Source of the DNA: Aphelidium insulamus
Lineage: Eukaryota; Aphelidiomycota; Aphelidea; Aphelidiaceae
Length of the DNA: 64,000 nucleotides
NCBI GenBank assembly: GCA_036784855.1
Contig: JAZDSV010000049.1
Span: 32,641 to 96,640, forward strand
Direction of reading: 5' to 3'
Under the pieces are notes generated by a model that saw nothing but the letters and a program-made list of their open reading frames with translations, was not told the origin of the DNA and searched no databases. The translations under genes were made by a program, and so were the position numbers. Within the stretch, counting starts at the first letter, position 1; the number at the start of each line of letters is the position of its first letter. This document shows, piece by piece, positions 45,412 to 56,827 of this stretch.

Positions 45412-46164
45412 TATTGTCGGTTGCGCGAGTGTCCGCCACTGTTGGGTCAATAGACGTGCAATAATTACATCTTCCAATAGACTTATTAAATACAATATTA
45501 TTAACATCTTCTCATATACGCGCATAATTCATGCGAAATATATATATGCTTGACATAGTATGTGGCGTGTGAATGAAAGCTACCTTATAGCAAATATAGT
45601 TTGTCCACTCGGGCAAGCAATTCCTGATCATTTGACATTGACACGTTGCTCCTAAAGTGCTGGAGATAAGGCAATCAAACCCTCTTTGTCTTGAAATACA
45701 ATTTTTATCTAGGTTCTATAAACGCGTCTATTCCGTTGGCATAATCATCAGTCGTGAATTATGTGGCCTAGGCGCGCATGTGTGTTTACTTCTTGCAGTG
45801 CTGAAGGTGTGTCAGCAGTTGTTGGCTTGGGCAGAAAATGTAGTTGCTCCTGTTACTCCATGTAGAGTGTCACTAGTATACTAGAATCTATCTGTTTTGT
45901 ACAAAGTTCCATACATAATAGTTAATAGTTTTTGGACACTGCTACATGTTGTAATTCACACCCAGCAGTCACAGGTTGACAGAAGCCATGTACGGCCGTG
46001 CCTAGGTCTGATTATTTTCACTCAAATCTAGTTGTATTGCTCAATATGTACTTACATATTTATATTGATGAATGATGGACATCGTGGTGGCCTGATGAAA
46101 CACTTGCGTAGCGTTGATAATAATACGGAATACTTGACAGCGTCTATAAACAACCACCGCCGCT
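45412..46164. other. 753-bp intergenic region
   Basis: AT-rich, with divergent promoters for SUCLG1 and the CDK gene. I see no gene, tRNA or repeat in it. Confidence 0.55.
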
Positions 46165-47246
46165 ATGGATCGGTACGTGCGGCTAGAAAAGCTCGGCGAA
46201 GGCACCTACGCCACCGTGTACAAGGGCAAGAACCGGGTGACGGGCGAGGTGATTGCCCTGAAGGAGATCCGGCTGACGGAGGAGGAGGGAGCGCCGTCGA
46301 CGGCCATCCGCGAGATCTCGCTCATGAAGGAGCTGCGGCACCCCAACATCGTCAAGCTGGCCGACGTCATACACACCGAGGACCTGCTGATGCTAGTGTT
46401 TGAGTACATGGACCAGGATTTGAAAAAGTACATGGACTCGTTCGGCAAGCGTGGCACCATGGACGCCGCCACCACCAAGAGCTTCATGTTCCAGATGCTC
46501 AAGGGGCTGGCATTTTGCCATGAGAACCGTGTGCTTCACCGGGATCTCAAGCCACAGGTGTGTGTGTCGAATACTCACCCGGTTAATATGTGATATGGAC
46601 TGTACTTCCATGTTCCCTGCAGAACCTGCTGATAAATCGACGCGGCGAGCTCAAATTGGCGGATTTTGGCCTGGCACGGGCGTTTGGCATTCCCGTAAAC
46701 ACGTTTAGCAATGAAGTGGTCACACTGTGGTTTGTAGTGACTGAACGTCATAGATATGACATTGACTGGATGTATAGGTACAGAGCGCCGGATGTGCTGC
46801 TCGGGTCACGCAGCTACACCACCTCGATTGATATTTGGTCGGCGGGGTGTATACTGTCGGAGATGCACACCAGTCGACCGCTGTTTCCCGGCAAAGATAA
46901 TGCGGACCAGCTGCTGAGAATATTTCGCATTTGCGGTACACCCACCGAGTCTACGTGGTGCGTGATGACAGTTCCTCATTAATACTTTTTTCAAATTACT
47001 AATCGGTAATGCAGGCCCCGGGTCACCGAGTACAGCGAGTGGGTGACAGTGTCGCAGACATATCCCGCTCTGCCATTCAGCACTGTTCTGCCGTCAATGT
47101 CGCCGGTGGCCATTGATCTGCTCGAACACATGCTGGTGTATCAACCGCACATGCGTATCAGCGCACAAGACGCCATGCAGCACCCATACTTTGACGGGGT
47201 GTCCGCCACGCTTCCGCGGCCCTCTTCATCGGTCACGCGTCAGTAA
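46165..47246 (+). CDS. PHO85: cyclin-dependent kinase, Pho85/CDK5 type
   Basis: Exons 46165-46557, 46623-46729, 46778-46957 and 47015-47246 give 303 residues. A complete active kinase: glycine loop [15 protein letters not shown] lysine in VIALKEI, cyclin-binding helix [35 protein letters not shown], and [20 protein letters not shown]. The helix and T-loop wording are those of yeast Pho85 and animal CDK5, which need no T-loop threonine phosphorylation; here that position is Ser. With Pcl-type cyclins the kinase controls phosphate and nutrient signalling and polarity. It is compact, with only a 36-residue tail after the last kinase helix. Intron 3 contains a good branch site (TTACTAATC). Confidence 0.93.
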
Positions 47247-47493
47247 ATCATATCTTTTTCAAATTCATCCAATTTATACTTTGGACTTGTAACACTCTAT
47301 GTATTAAATGCGGTCAGATAAATGTGCGCCCAGAGTTGCAAAGAGTATATTTGAACGGTTGTACAAACTACGTAGCAGCCGAGAGTTGAATGTGTTTCAA
47401 TTGTTGGAATTGATTCATACATAACTGACATGCCAATCCAAGGGAAGAACAACAAGAAGGAGCTGGAGCCGTCTGGGAACAAAACTGCATCAG

Positions 47494-47548
47494 CCAATCA
47501 AAAAGTGTTTCAGTTCTCGACCGTCCGCGCGGTCCTTCCAGAACCTTC
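47494..47548 (+). promoter_or_regulatory. Hsp104 promoter: CCAAT box and heat-shock element
   Basis: CCAAT at 47494-47498, then TTCCAGAACCTTC at 47536-47548, which is three alternating inverted NGAAN units in perfect register, i.e. a canonical heat-shock-factor site. It lies about 150 bp upstream of the Hsp104 start codon. The rest of 47247-47697 contains TCATACACTC-type CT/CA repeats just before the start and no gene. Confidence 0.75.
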
Positions 47549-47697
47549 GATGACGCGGAATGATAAAGGCGCGCCAAAAAATCACGCGTCTTCCTTCCTT
47601 TCACCACTTTCACACTTCCTCCTATTCACACACACTCACACTCTCATACACTCTCATACACTACACACACTGCTCATAGTACAAACCATCAACAACA

Positions 47698-50557
47698 ATG
47701 GCACAAGGAGTGGACGGAAATCAGTTTACGCAAAAGGCCGCGGCGGCCGTGGAGCAGGCACAGCAGCTGGCCAAAGAGTTCAGTCACGTCCAGGTGACAC
47801 CACTGCACCTGGCAGCTGCGCTGTTTGCCGACCCCGTGGGCATCGCGCGCCAAATATTTGACGAACGTGAGACGCCTCAGCATGCCAGCAAGAAGCAGGC
47901 AACCGGACAGCCGCAGCAATCATCATCATCGTCATCGACATACAGCCAGGCAATCGAATTGAAGCTGAAGCAGCGGCTGCACAAGCTGGCCAAACAGGAG
48001 CCGGCGCCCGAAGAGGTCACCCCGTCTCAGTCGCTGATCAATGTTCTCCGTGCAGCCGCCGACAAGAAGAAGCAGCAGGGTGCGTATAGGTAATTTATAT
48101 ACTTGGATGTATCTAAACATCTTTCACAGGAGACTCGCATGTGGCCGTGGACCACTTGTTGGCGGCGGTGAGCGAGGACCGACAGGTGCAGGACACGCTC
48201 AACGAGGCTGGCGTGACCAAGGATTCGATTCAGGCGCGCATCAAGAAGCTACGTGGCTCTCAGGCGGTGACCAGCGAGCACAGTGACGACACATACGACG
48301 CCCTGGGCCATTACGGTATCGACATGGTCAACCTTGCGGCCAGCGGCAAATTGGACCCGGTCATTGGGCGCGACGAAGAGATCCGCCGAGTGGTGCGCGT
48401 GCTGGCTCGCCGCACCAAGAACAACCCTGTCCTCATTGGTGAGCCCGGTGTGGGCAAGACCGCCATTGTGGAGGGGTTGGCGCAGCGGATTCTGCGCGGT
48501 GACGTCCCCGAATCCCTGAAATGCCGCCTGTTCTCGCTAGACATGGGCGCGCTGATTGCCGGCGCTTCGTACCGCGGCCAGTTCGAGGAGCGTCTGAAGG
48601 CCGTGCTGAAAGAGGTCGAAGACTCCAAGGAGGGCGTGATTCTGTTCATTGACGAGATACATTTGGTGCTCGGGGCCGGGGCCACCTCTGGCTCCATGGA
48701 CGCCGCCAACCTACTCAAACCAATGTTGGCCCGCGGTGCGTTGCGATGCATTGGCGCCACCACGCTGGACGAGTACCGCAAGCACGTGGAGAAGGATCCG
48801 GCATTTGAGCGCCGCTTCCAGCAAGTCATGGTCAAGGAGCCGACTGTCGCGGACACCATCAGTATCCTGCGCGGGCTGAAGGAGCGCTACGAAACACATC
48901 ACGGCGTGCGCATTGCGGACGCGGCGTTGGTGGTGGCGGCCCAGCTGTCCAGCCGCTACATTACCGGCCGCTTCCTGCCCGACAAGGCCATCGACCTGGT
49001 GGATGAGGCGTGTGCATCCGCGCGCGTCCAGCTGGACAGTCAACCCGAGGCAATTGACGCACTGGAGCGCCGCCGCCTCCAGCTGGAAATCGAGGCCACC
49101 GCCCTGGCCAAGGAGAAGGACGCGGCGTCGGTGCAGCAGAGACAGCGCGTCGAGGCCGAAATCGCGCAGCTGAACGAGGAGATCAAGCCGCTCAAGATGC
49201 GATACGAGCGCGAGCGCGGCCGCATCGAAGAGGTACAGCAGCTACAACTCAAACTCGAGGATTTGCGCAATAAGATTGCGGATGGTGAGCGGCGCCGCGA
49301 CCTGGCCCTGGTGGCGGACCTGCGCTACTACGCGGTGCCCGAGGTGGAGAACCGGCTCCGCGAGATCCAACAACAGTCCAAACAGGCCGCCGACCAGATA
49401 CCCGACGAGGACAAGATGCTGTCCGAGACTGTGGGCGTGGAACAGATCACCGAGGTGGTGGCCAGGTGGACCGGCATCCCGGTGACCAAGCTGCACCAGT
49501 CGCAGGTGGAGAAGCTGCTGAAGCTGGGCGACAATCTGCACAAACGGGTCATTGGACAGGACGCGGCGGTGGATGCGGTGGCCGAGGCCGTGCTGCGCTC
49601 ACGGGCCGGTCTGTCGCGCGAGAACCAGCCGTACGGTAGCTTTCTGTTCCTCGGACCCACTGGTGTCGGCAAGACCGAGCTGGCCAAGGCGCTGGCATTC
49701 GAACTGTTTGACGACGACAAGCACGTAATCCGCATCGACATGTCCGAGTGTAAGTTGCGGCGTTCAATAGCTAGTGCAGTATATTAATATGCAAATATGC
49801 AGATATGGAGCAGCACTCGGTATCGAGACTTATTGGCGCGCCTCCGGGCTATGTTGGCTACGACGAGGGCGGCCAACTGACCGAGGCGATCCGGCGCCGT
49901 CCATACAACGTTGTGCTGCTGGACGAGATTGAGAAGGCGCACTCCAAGGTGTTGAATGTGCTGCTGCAGGTGCTGGACGACGGGCGTCTGACGGACGGCC
50001 AGGGGCGCACGGTCGACTTTACAAACACCGTGATCATCATGACGTCGAATGTGGGCTCGGAGGTGTTGCAGGCGGCCGCAACATCGTCGCAGCAGTCTCT
50101 TGGCGGCGCGCGTGTCGAGGAGGCAGCCCGTGTACAGGTCATGGCACAAGTGCGCCAGCATTTCCGCCCAGAGTTCCTGAACCGGCTGGACGACGTGCTG
50201 ATATTCCACCCGCTCAGTCTGCAGAATTTGCAACAGATTGTGCGCGTGCAGCTGGCCGCCGTGCAGAAGCGCCTGGCGGAACAACGCGATGTCGAACTGG
50301 TGGTAGACGATGCGGCCGTCAAGTACATTGGCGACGTGGCGTACGATCCGCTGTACGGCGCCCGGCCACTCCGCCGCTACCTGGAACACAAGCTGATCAC
50401 GCACTTGTCGCGTATGTTGCTCTCTGGGCAGTTGCGTGAACACTCGGTGGTGCGCATCACTACCACTGCGGACGGCGGAAGCCCCGGTGCCGTCGGTCAG
50501 TTGGTGTTTGCCGTGGAGGCCAAGACTGCATCCTCCGACGAGATGCCCGTGGACTGA
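47698..50557 (+). CDS. HSP104: Hsp104/ClpB protein disaggregase
   Basis: Exons 47698-48079, 48130-49749 and 49803-50557 give 918 residues. The hexameric AAA+ chaperone threads aggregated proteins through its pore together with Hsp70. Order: Clp N-domain (two repeats), AAA-1 with [13 protein letters not shown] and Walker [10 protein letters not shown], the coiled middle domain (about residues 400-530), AAA-2 with [14 protein letters not shown] and [14 protein letters not shown], pore loops SYRGQFEER and [13 protein letters not shown], and the C-terminal small domain. There is a Ser/Gln insert in the N-domain. There is no organelle presequence and the end (SSDEMPVD) is acidic, so a cytosolic Hsp104 is likely. 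Animals lack it; fungi, plants and choanoflagellates have it. A heat-shock element precedes it. Confidence 0.96.
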
Positions 50558-50602
50558 TCAAAGAACTGTGATGGCAATAAATGTATTCAATGCAACTTTG
50601 TA

Positions 50603-51693
50603 CTACAAGGAAATCTTTGCGTATAGCTGCCGACAACACGGACACTTTGGCTGGGCGCAGTAGGCAAAGCGCTCAAAGTTGTCCAGGCAGCGCGCGTGAA
50701 ACACATGTGAACACGACAGGAGCGAGCATGGGTGTTGTGCCTGAACTGCAGATCGAACACCACGAATGTTGAGTGGCATTATGCATATCGGGCAGTCCAC
50801 GTCATTGCGTCGCCGTGCCTACAGGTGGACTCGGTATCAGCGAAAGATGATTTAACTGCAAGCCACTCACCGTGCCGCGAATAGCGTCCCAATCCACACA
50901 TGGCTCCACCTCGTCAAAGTTCTGTTCATCGGCGCGATCAGCCATAAGCATGTCTAGCATTGCCAGAGAGCTCTGCCGTCTGCGCATCTCTGCATCTATG
51001 CTGTGAAACAGCTGGTTCATGGTTAGCGTGTCCGCCTCCACAAGTCGCGTGACAGCCTCGACCACCTTTCGCCGTGCCTATCAGTTGTCACTCTGTCGGA
51101 ACAGTCCGGCATCTCACAAGAACTTACGCGCGAGGGCAGAGGGAAATTGACTCGACTTTGCATTGCGCGCCACCAAGATTGTATTCTGCTCGCGCTGTTA
51201 ATGTGTTGATGTATTCCAACTGTAGTCTAATGTACCGTGTGGCCGAACGATTGCGCCGCACGTGGAAGCCGGCCGTGGTCGCCACACCGTCAGCGTACTC
51301 GGCACGGCAGAGCGGACACCGCTGTCGACCTGGAGTAAACCGCGTGTACGACTCGATGCACGCGCGATGAAAGCCGTGAGAGCACCGCAGCACGATCTGT
51401 TCACGCTTGTGGTCGAAAGCGTCCTGGCAAATGGGGCAGCTGTCGGAATCGGGTCGTGAAGAAAACATTTCCACCGCCCTGGTCCACACCGCGGAACAGT
51501 CGGCAGAAATTTCAGTGATGACAGAGAGGTTAGTCACGGAGGCGCGGATATCGCTTGGTTGCGGTGAACTGTAAGATTGTCTCCGCACACTTTGACTGGC
51601 TGGTCGCACTTTGAATCGGGCACAGTTGGCCGCATGCAGCCGGGCACTCAGCGCCACAGTTGCGCGGCGAGACACTGCCGCCTCGTTTGACAT
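50603..51693 (-). CDS. RNF32: RNF32-like protein with two RING-H2 fingers and an IQ motif
   Basis: Exons 51236-51693, 51128-51194, 50871-51077 and 50603-50818 join in frame to 315 residues. RING-H2 1 is CPICQDAFDHKREQIVLRCS, then HGFHRAC and CPLC. The small exon 2 encodes an IQ motif (RIQSWWRAMQSRV). A helical linker (LFHSIDAEMRRRQSSLAML) follows, then RING-H2 2 (CPICIMPLNI, LSCSHVFHARC, CPCC) ending LYAKISL. This unusual RING-IQ-RING order, with the second RING at the very end, matches animal RNF32, a protein enriched in ciliated and sperm cells. RING proteins are usually ubiquitin ligases; an IQ motif suggests calmodulin or centrin binding. The first intron is needed to reveal the IQ motif, which supports the model. 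Confidence 0.85.
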
Positions 51694-51918
51694 TCGAAGT
51701 GTTGAATAGCCGAGATAAAATAGGTCTACGTCGTTGTCAAGTGCTCACAGCCGCTTGGTAACAAGGGCGACAGTGGTCTCGGAACATGGAATACTTGTCG
51801 ATTGTCAGCGCCATGAACAGACAGCTAATAAATTGTGGAGATTAATGTGTTGCGTTTAAATTCTCTTCACTACATAACTTTGCAATCAACGCTCAGACAC
51901 ACACTCTCCACTTGCACC

Positions 51919-53129
51919 ATGGCCGGCGGCGACAACAGGTAAGCGCCGTGCGCTGGCCCTCTTACTTTGCTTACACTTATCCACTCTCTCACGGCAGTGA
52001 TCGACCACGCATTGCCACTTTGAAGGACACTCGTGGCTCCGAGCCCGACGGCGAAGATGGCTCGGACGACGAGTCGCAACCGCAGACGTTTTTCACTGGC
52101 GGCGCAAAAAGGTTTGGTCATCGCTACACATTGCTGTGCCTCAAACATCTCTGTGCAGTGGTATGGCTGTTCAAAATCCAGACGCTTCTCCGGCCGGTGA
52201 CGGCAATGGCGGCCCCGCTGATTTAGTGCGTTCAATTATAGGCCAGGCTAAAGCGAGGTATTGTGCTTCATAATGCATTAACAAACTTGTTCTTCGCACA
52301 TCCATTCATCGAATAGCAGACGGGATCCGAGTACTGGCGACCGGTCTGGCCCGGCACACTTTGTCGGCGCCGGATATAAGCTTGGCTCCGATGAGGTGCC
52401 GTCCGAAGTAATTATGCCGCCGAGCGGCGACTCATCTGGCTCGCCGCCCACTTCGACACCGCACACTCTAAACTTTTGGCGAAATGGCTTCACTGTCGAC
52501 GATGGGCCGCTGCTCTCGTACGACGATCCCGCCAATGCCGACATACTCAAATCAATTCATGAGGGGTGCGTGCACGCATGTGCATTGCGGTAGAGTTTAT
52601 TAATGGACATTATAGCAAAGTACCAAGGTCGCTCTTTGATATTAAGCCCGGAGAGTTGGCGGATGTTCATTTGGCTCATCACATGAATGAAGACTTCAAG
52701 GCTCCGCCTGCTACCCTGAAACCGTTTGCTGGCACTGGTCAGCGCCTCGGAAGGCATGTATCTGCGTAAAGCTGGCATGTGGTTAATAATTGCAGCCACG
52801 TTCCATCAGCTGCAGTGCACAAGGAAAATCCAACTGGTGAACCTGGCAGCTCAGCCATGCACTCGGCACACTCAATGCCTTCTGTAGATGAATCCAAACC
52901 CATCACAACTATTCAACTGCGACTGGCTAATGGCACCAAGGTTGTGGTCCGATTCAATCAACATCAGCTGGTGGGCGACATCTACAACTATGTCAACACT
53001 GCACATCCCACTGGTCAGCCATACATTCTGCAGACCAATTTCCCCACAAAACCTCTGCAAGACAAGTCTCAGACACTGAAAGATGCATCACTTATCACCT
53101 CTGTAGTTGTTGTTCAACGGCTGCTGTGA
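51919..53129 (+). CDS. NSFL1C: p47/Shp1-type p97 cofactor (SEP and UBX domains)
   Basis: Six exons (51919-51938, 51998-52111, 52159-52257, 52317-52565, 52616-52753, 52796-53129) give 317 residues. p47 adapts the Cdc48/p97 ATPase to membrane fusion and ubiquitin-linked tasks. Seen: RPRIATLKD and TFFTGG near the N-terminus, the SEP domain (TLNFWRNGFTVDDGPLLSYD, VPRSLFDIKPGELADVHLAH), and a C-terminal UBX domain (TTIQLRLANGTKVVVRFN, then QTNFPTKPLQD with the p97-binding FPT loop). The usual N-terminal UBA domain is not present, so the protein is short at its start. Exon 1 is only 20 nt. The last intron (52754-52795) starts with GC (GCATGT); only that donor keeps the UBX frame. Confidence 0.92.
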
Positions 53130-55485
53130 TGTCACCCATTGCAATATATGCACCTTACAAGTTAACAGATAATAAAAATTAATGAAAAATATGTATTTCA
53201 GACATTGACTCTGTACTTTGCATTACATTATAATCACATCACCATATTGGTCCATCTATTCATTATGTTGGTTTCCATGCTCTACACTTGTACTCACTTA
53301 TTGTCCATTTAGAGTAACATTGATCCAGAGAGAGATGTGAACAGAAAAGTGGTCTCCATTACTGCATAAAGCTTAACACCCAGTGTCATGAACAGTCATG
53401 AACAATATTATTACTACTATTACTATTAATACTGTCTAAAATCAAAGCATTGTGTAGGATCAGGGGTTGTGATCCGGGTGATAGCACCAGAACAGTGGAT
53501 AGGAAATAGACAGGTAATTGTATTATGGTTTAGAGAGCTTTAGAGAGCTTTAGAGAGCTAGGTGCTCCAGGGACTAAAAAAAAAATTTTGGTAACAAACA
53601 ATTGTTAATAAATGAGCTTTAACAATGCATTATTCTCTATATTGCAATGCCTCCGCTGCCACTTGCAGCGCTCCTGCCTCTATTGGCTCTGGCTGGTATC
53701 AAAGGGCACTCAGTCCATATCTGCCCTCACGCACCGTAGGTATTGCCGTACATGGCACTGGCTGGTCGACATTGCATGTGCACCGCTGGCTGTGGGCCTG
53801 TGGCTTGGTGGTTTCGTGGAAGGTGCGGTACGTGCATCTATATTCCATCTCCCTGTTTATGCCACCTGTTAGTTTAGTCGGCGCTGGCTGTTGGTCTGTG
53901 GCCGGTCGTTACGTGGAAGGTGCGGTACGTGCATCTATATTCTATAACCCTATTCATGCCACCTGGGTATATAAGTCTGTAAAAGGCAGCTGCCTTCATA
54001 TGGAAAAATCCCCCTAACCCTGGTTTTTACCGCTTGATTCCAAAATCGAGCGGTCAATTATACAAACTATTCAGGCTTCCACATTAACACCTTTATCACT
54101 TAATAAATATTGTAGAGCTTCAAATTTACCTCTAGGTCCCATTTGACACCAACTTGAGTGCTCTTCTCCTCATGTAGTTATTGTGCGTCAAAGTTTACAG
54201 CGTCAGCTACTTGAAATCAAGCGTCAGACTCGGGCTGCATACTGATCACGGCTCCACTATGCTGTGTCTCAAACGCGGTTGGCATGGCGCTTAGATTCGT
54301 GGAGTTTTTATATGAGCGTGTGACGCGACGCACTTGTGCGCATGATCTGTGTGTCCAGTCCGCCCTTGCTTTATTCCACTGATTCATGCCGTTCCTAGTG
54401 CTGCACATCCGTTCTCTGGCTGGCTCCATGTATGTATGTCTTGTCTGTGCACATTCATGCTCATATTCTATGCAGTGGCGTGGTTGCTGCATTACTGGTT
54501 GCATGGCAATAATGCAACTGCTGGTATGGACTGCAAGTGCTCTCTCTTCTCACTGCACTGCGCAGCTGGTGGGCACAGCACTTGATGCCATGCAAGGTGC
54601 TTGTGGCCACACTGTGAGGTCTGTATCTTGTGCTCTCCTGCATTTGTGCTCATTCTTTACAGCTGCCGTGCCATTTGCCACCTATGCAATCCATGCATGC
54701 CTCTACTACTCCGGGTTCAGCAGTCACATGGTATGCCTGTTTAGATGCATTCTATATGCTACTCTACTGATGCTCTTGCTGTCGTGCTAGCAGCCCTGTA
54801 GCATGGATCCTCTGGTATGTAAATGCAGCTGCTGTATCCACCTTGCTCACTCTTGCATGCAGTGTTGCATGTGCTGCTCTGATATGTGTGCTGCTGGCCA
54901 CATGTGGTGCGTTGCTTGTATCCCTGTGCTTACCTGCCACAGATGCGCCTTTTTTGGTGACATCAGCTGTAGTACCAGGTGGCCTCTACATAGCTTCTGA
55001 AGGTGTGTGCAGTGTGTGCATGATTACTTTTTGATGTGCTCATGTGAGACAGATTCCACAGGCACGCTGAAAATGCTGATGTGCACAAACTCGCTTTATA
55101 TGGCTCAAATGGTATGATATGGATATGTGGTAATGTTGTATCATTAGGTAATCATGTTATCACGTGTGATGTATTCTCTTGTTACATACATCCTGCAGCT
55201 GTATTCCTTGTACATCCATGCCAGCGTACGTGCTGGATTGCATAACCAATGATTGCTTAGCTGTACTGTACTTGCTTTATTCATGTCACGTGTTGTATGC
55301 CTGCCTGTTTTGTATTATATCTGAAGGCAACACCAATGGATACGTGTGTATTCTCTCATCATATCTTATGCAACACTAATGGATACATTTGTATCATCTG
55401 CAATACATATGCTCGTTAAAGTAAGGCATGTTAAATGCTACAATAAATATGTTGCCTCTACATTTCGTAAAACCCACTGCATATT
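53130..55485. repeat. repeat-rich non-coding block
   Basis: About 2.3 kb without a supportable gene. Near 53527 there are three short tandem GAGAGCTTTA units followed by GAGAGCTAGG and then an A/T run, the same core as the repeats at 63.3-64 kb. At about 53.78-54.0 kb a unit of about 100 bp (GGAAGGTGCGGTACGTGCAT core) occurs twice. From 54.3 to 55.4 kb the DNA is rich in TGCAT/ATGC words and T/C; open frames there encode Cys/Leu-rich translations without domain features and are probably chance. The block abuts the truncated RFX gene. Confidence 0.6.
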
Positions 55486-55489
55486 ATTA

Positions 55490-56374
55490 ATTCCTTGATT
55501 ATTGGACGTTGGCGTGCTCCGCCCCTGGGGTTTGGACTGGGGCCCCAGCACCAGAGTTCATCATCAGGTGGCACTACATTGCCTCGCTGATTATGCGCGA
55601 CATTGGCGAGCGGAGTAAAGAATATTTTGGTATGTTGATTGTATTCAACTAGGCAGAGTATAGTAATTATATTCAGTCCCATTCCACTACATTCGCCTGT
55701 TTTGCGACGAGTACGTAAAGTACCTGATCGACTGCAAGCTGGACGAGAAGCGGCGGCAGCTGGAGGGCGCACACCAGCAGCAACTGCACGACGCCTGGGC
55801 ACACGCACAGCAGCAGTCGGGCGTGGCATCCAGCGCATTCTCTCAGGACATATTCAGCCACCCGTTCGACGTGTCGGCCCACGAGCTCCATCAGCAACAA
55901 CAGCCCCAGCACCACCACAGCCAGCCACCGCACAATGGTGACATGTCCGCGTCCGTGTTCCAATTCCAGCAGCACCAGCAGTCACCGCCACTCCACGCTG
56001 CGGGGGGAGACTTCTCGGTGCATGGGCACGACTCATTCATCACCGACTACACCGCCGCTGGGAGTAGCACGCACCACCACCCCGGCTCCCAGTCCACCGA
56101 CCACCTGGCCACCTTCACCGTGACCGACAGCAACAGTGGCCATAACTCGCAGAAGCAGCATCAGCAGATGACAGCGTATGGCAGTTTGACAAACAATGTG
56201 CTGATGGACGACACTGACGGGCTCTTGTTTGGCGGACAGACGGTGCGCACGTCGCGACAAGTTTACCGGCAGCAGGCAATCCCCAGCAGCAGCAGCGCGA
56301 TGGGGCGCGGGGTGCGACGGTGTAGGTGGCGGCGAGTTTTGAACATTTGTAGATCAAGTTGTGTGTCAGTCTGA
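55490..56374 (+). pseudogene. RFX transcription factor, C-terminal part only
   Basis: An exon ending at 55629 and one at 55677-56374 (phase 1, 47-bp intron) encode WHYIASLIMRDIGERSKEYF joined to VPFHYIRLFCDEYVKYLID. This matches the very conserved end of the RFX dimerisation region in animals (WSFYSSMVIRDLTLRS, FGSFHLIRLLYDEYMFYLVE, from memory). A long Gln/His-rich tail follows. RFX factors bind X-boxes and control ciliary genes in animals and cell-cycle genes in fungi. The DNA-binding domain and upstream dimerisation blocks should lie 5', but 53.1-55.5 kb contains only repeats. The gene is either cut off by a rearrangement or interrupted by an insertion. The exon start near 55490 is uncertain; a CACCAG acceptor near 55552 is possible. 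Confidence 0.65.
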
Positions 56375-56827
56375 ATTTATGCCACTTTGGGCCAGTTAAT
56401 AATAGAAAAAGAGACCGTGAAAGTGTTTGTCTATCGACAGCATTTATACACGCTCATACTAGTGACTACGCAGTGTAGTCATTGTTGTTGAGCAGAGAAT
56501 TTTGTAAGGCGCTCCATGCATTACTATATTGATAGTACTACTATTTAATATTAATAAAGCGTGAATTATACTAGAACGTGCAAGCATCAAGCAGCAAAGT
56601 ATAACAAATTTAAACTGCCATTTGGCAACATGATGCAGTTGCAGGTTTTTGCATTTATACGACTTTTGTTTAGTACTAGCTGCTCGTTACGTCTGTCGCT
56701 ATTGAACTTGTTGGCTACTGCTCGTTTGTTGTTGGCTTGTTTTCCTTTCCCATCCGCTCGCTTGTCTTTCATCCGTCGATCGTCTTTGTTCATTAGTCGC
56801 TTACGTGCTTCCCTTTCTCGTCCACTT
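56375..56827. other. AT-rich spacer
   Basis: About 450 bp between the RFX remnant and the Crinkler-type gene. I see no gene or repeat. Confidence 0.5.

Noticed and set aside
45657-45884. 75-codon frame in the SUCLG1-CDK spacer
   Set aside because: AT-rich, no motif, no splice logic; treated as non-coding.
54349-54790. Long Cys/Leu-rich open frames on the plus strand in the 53-55 kb block
   Set aside because: They overlap in different frames, follow the TGCAT-rich composition of the block, and show no start context, splice logic or domain pattern, so they look like chance frames in repeat DNA.
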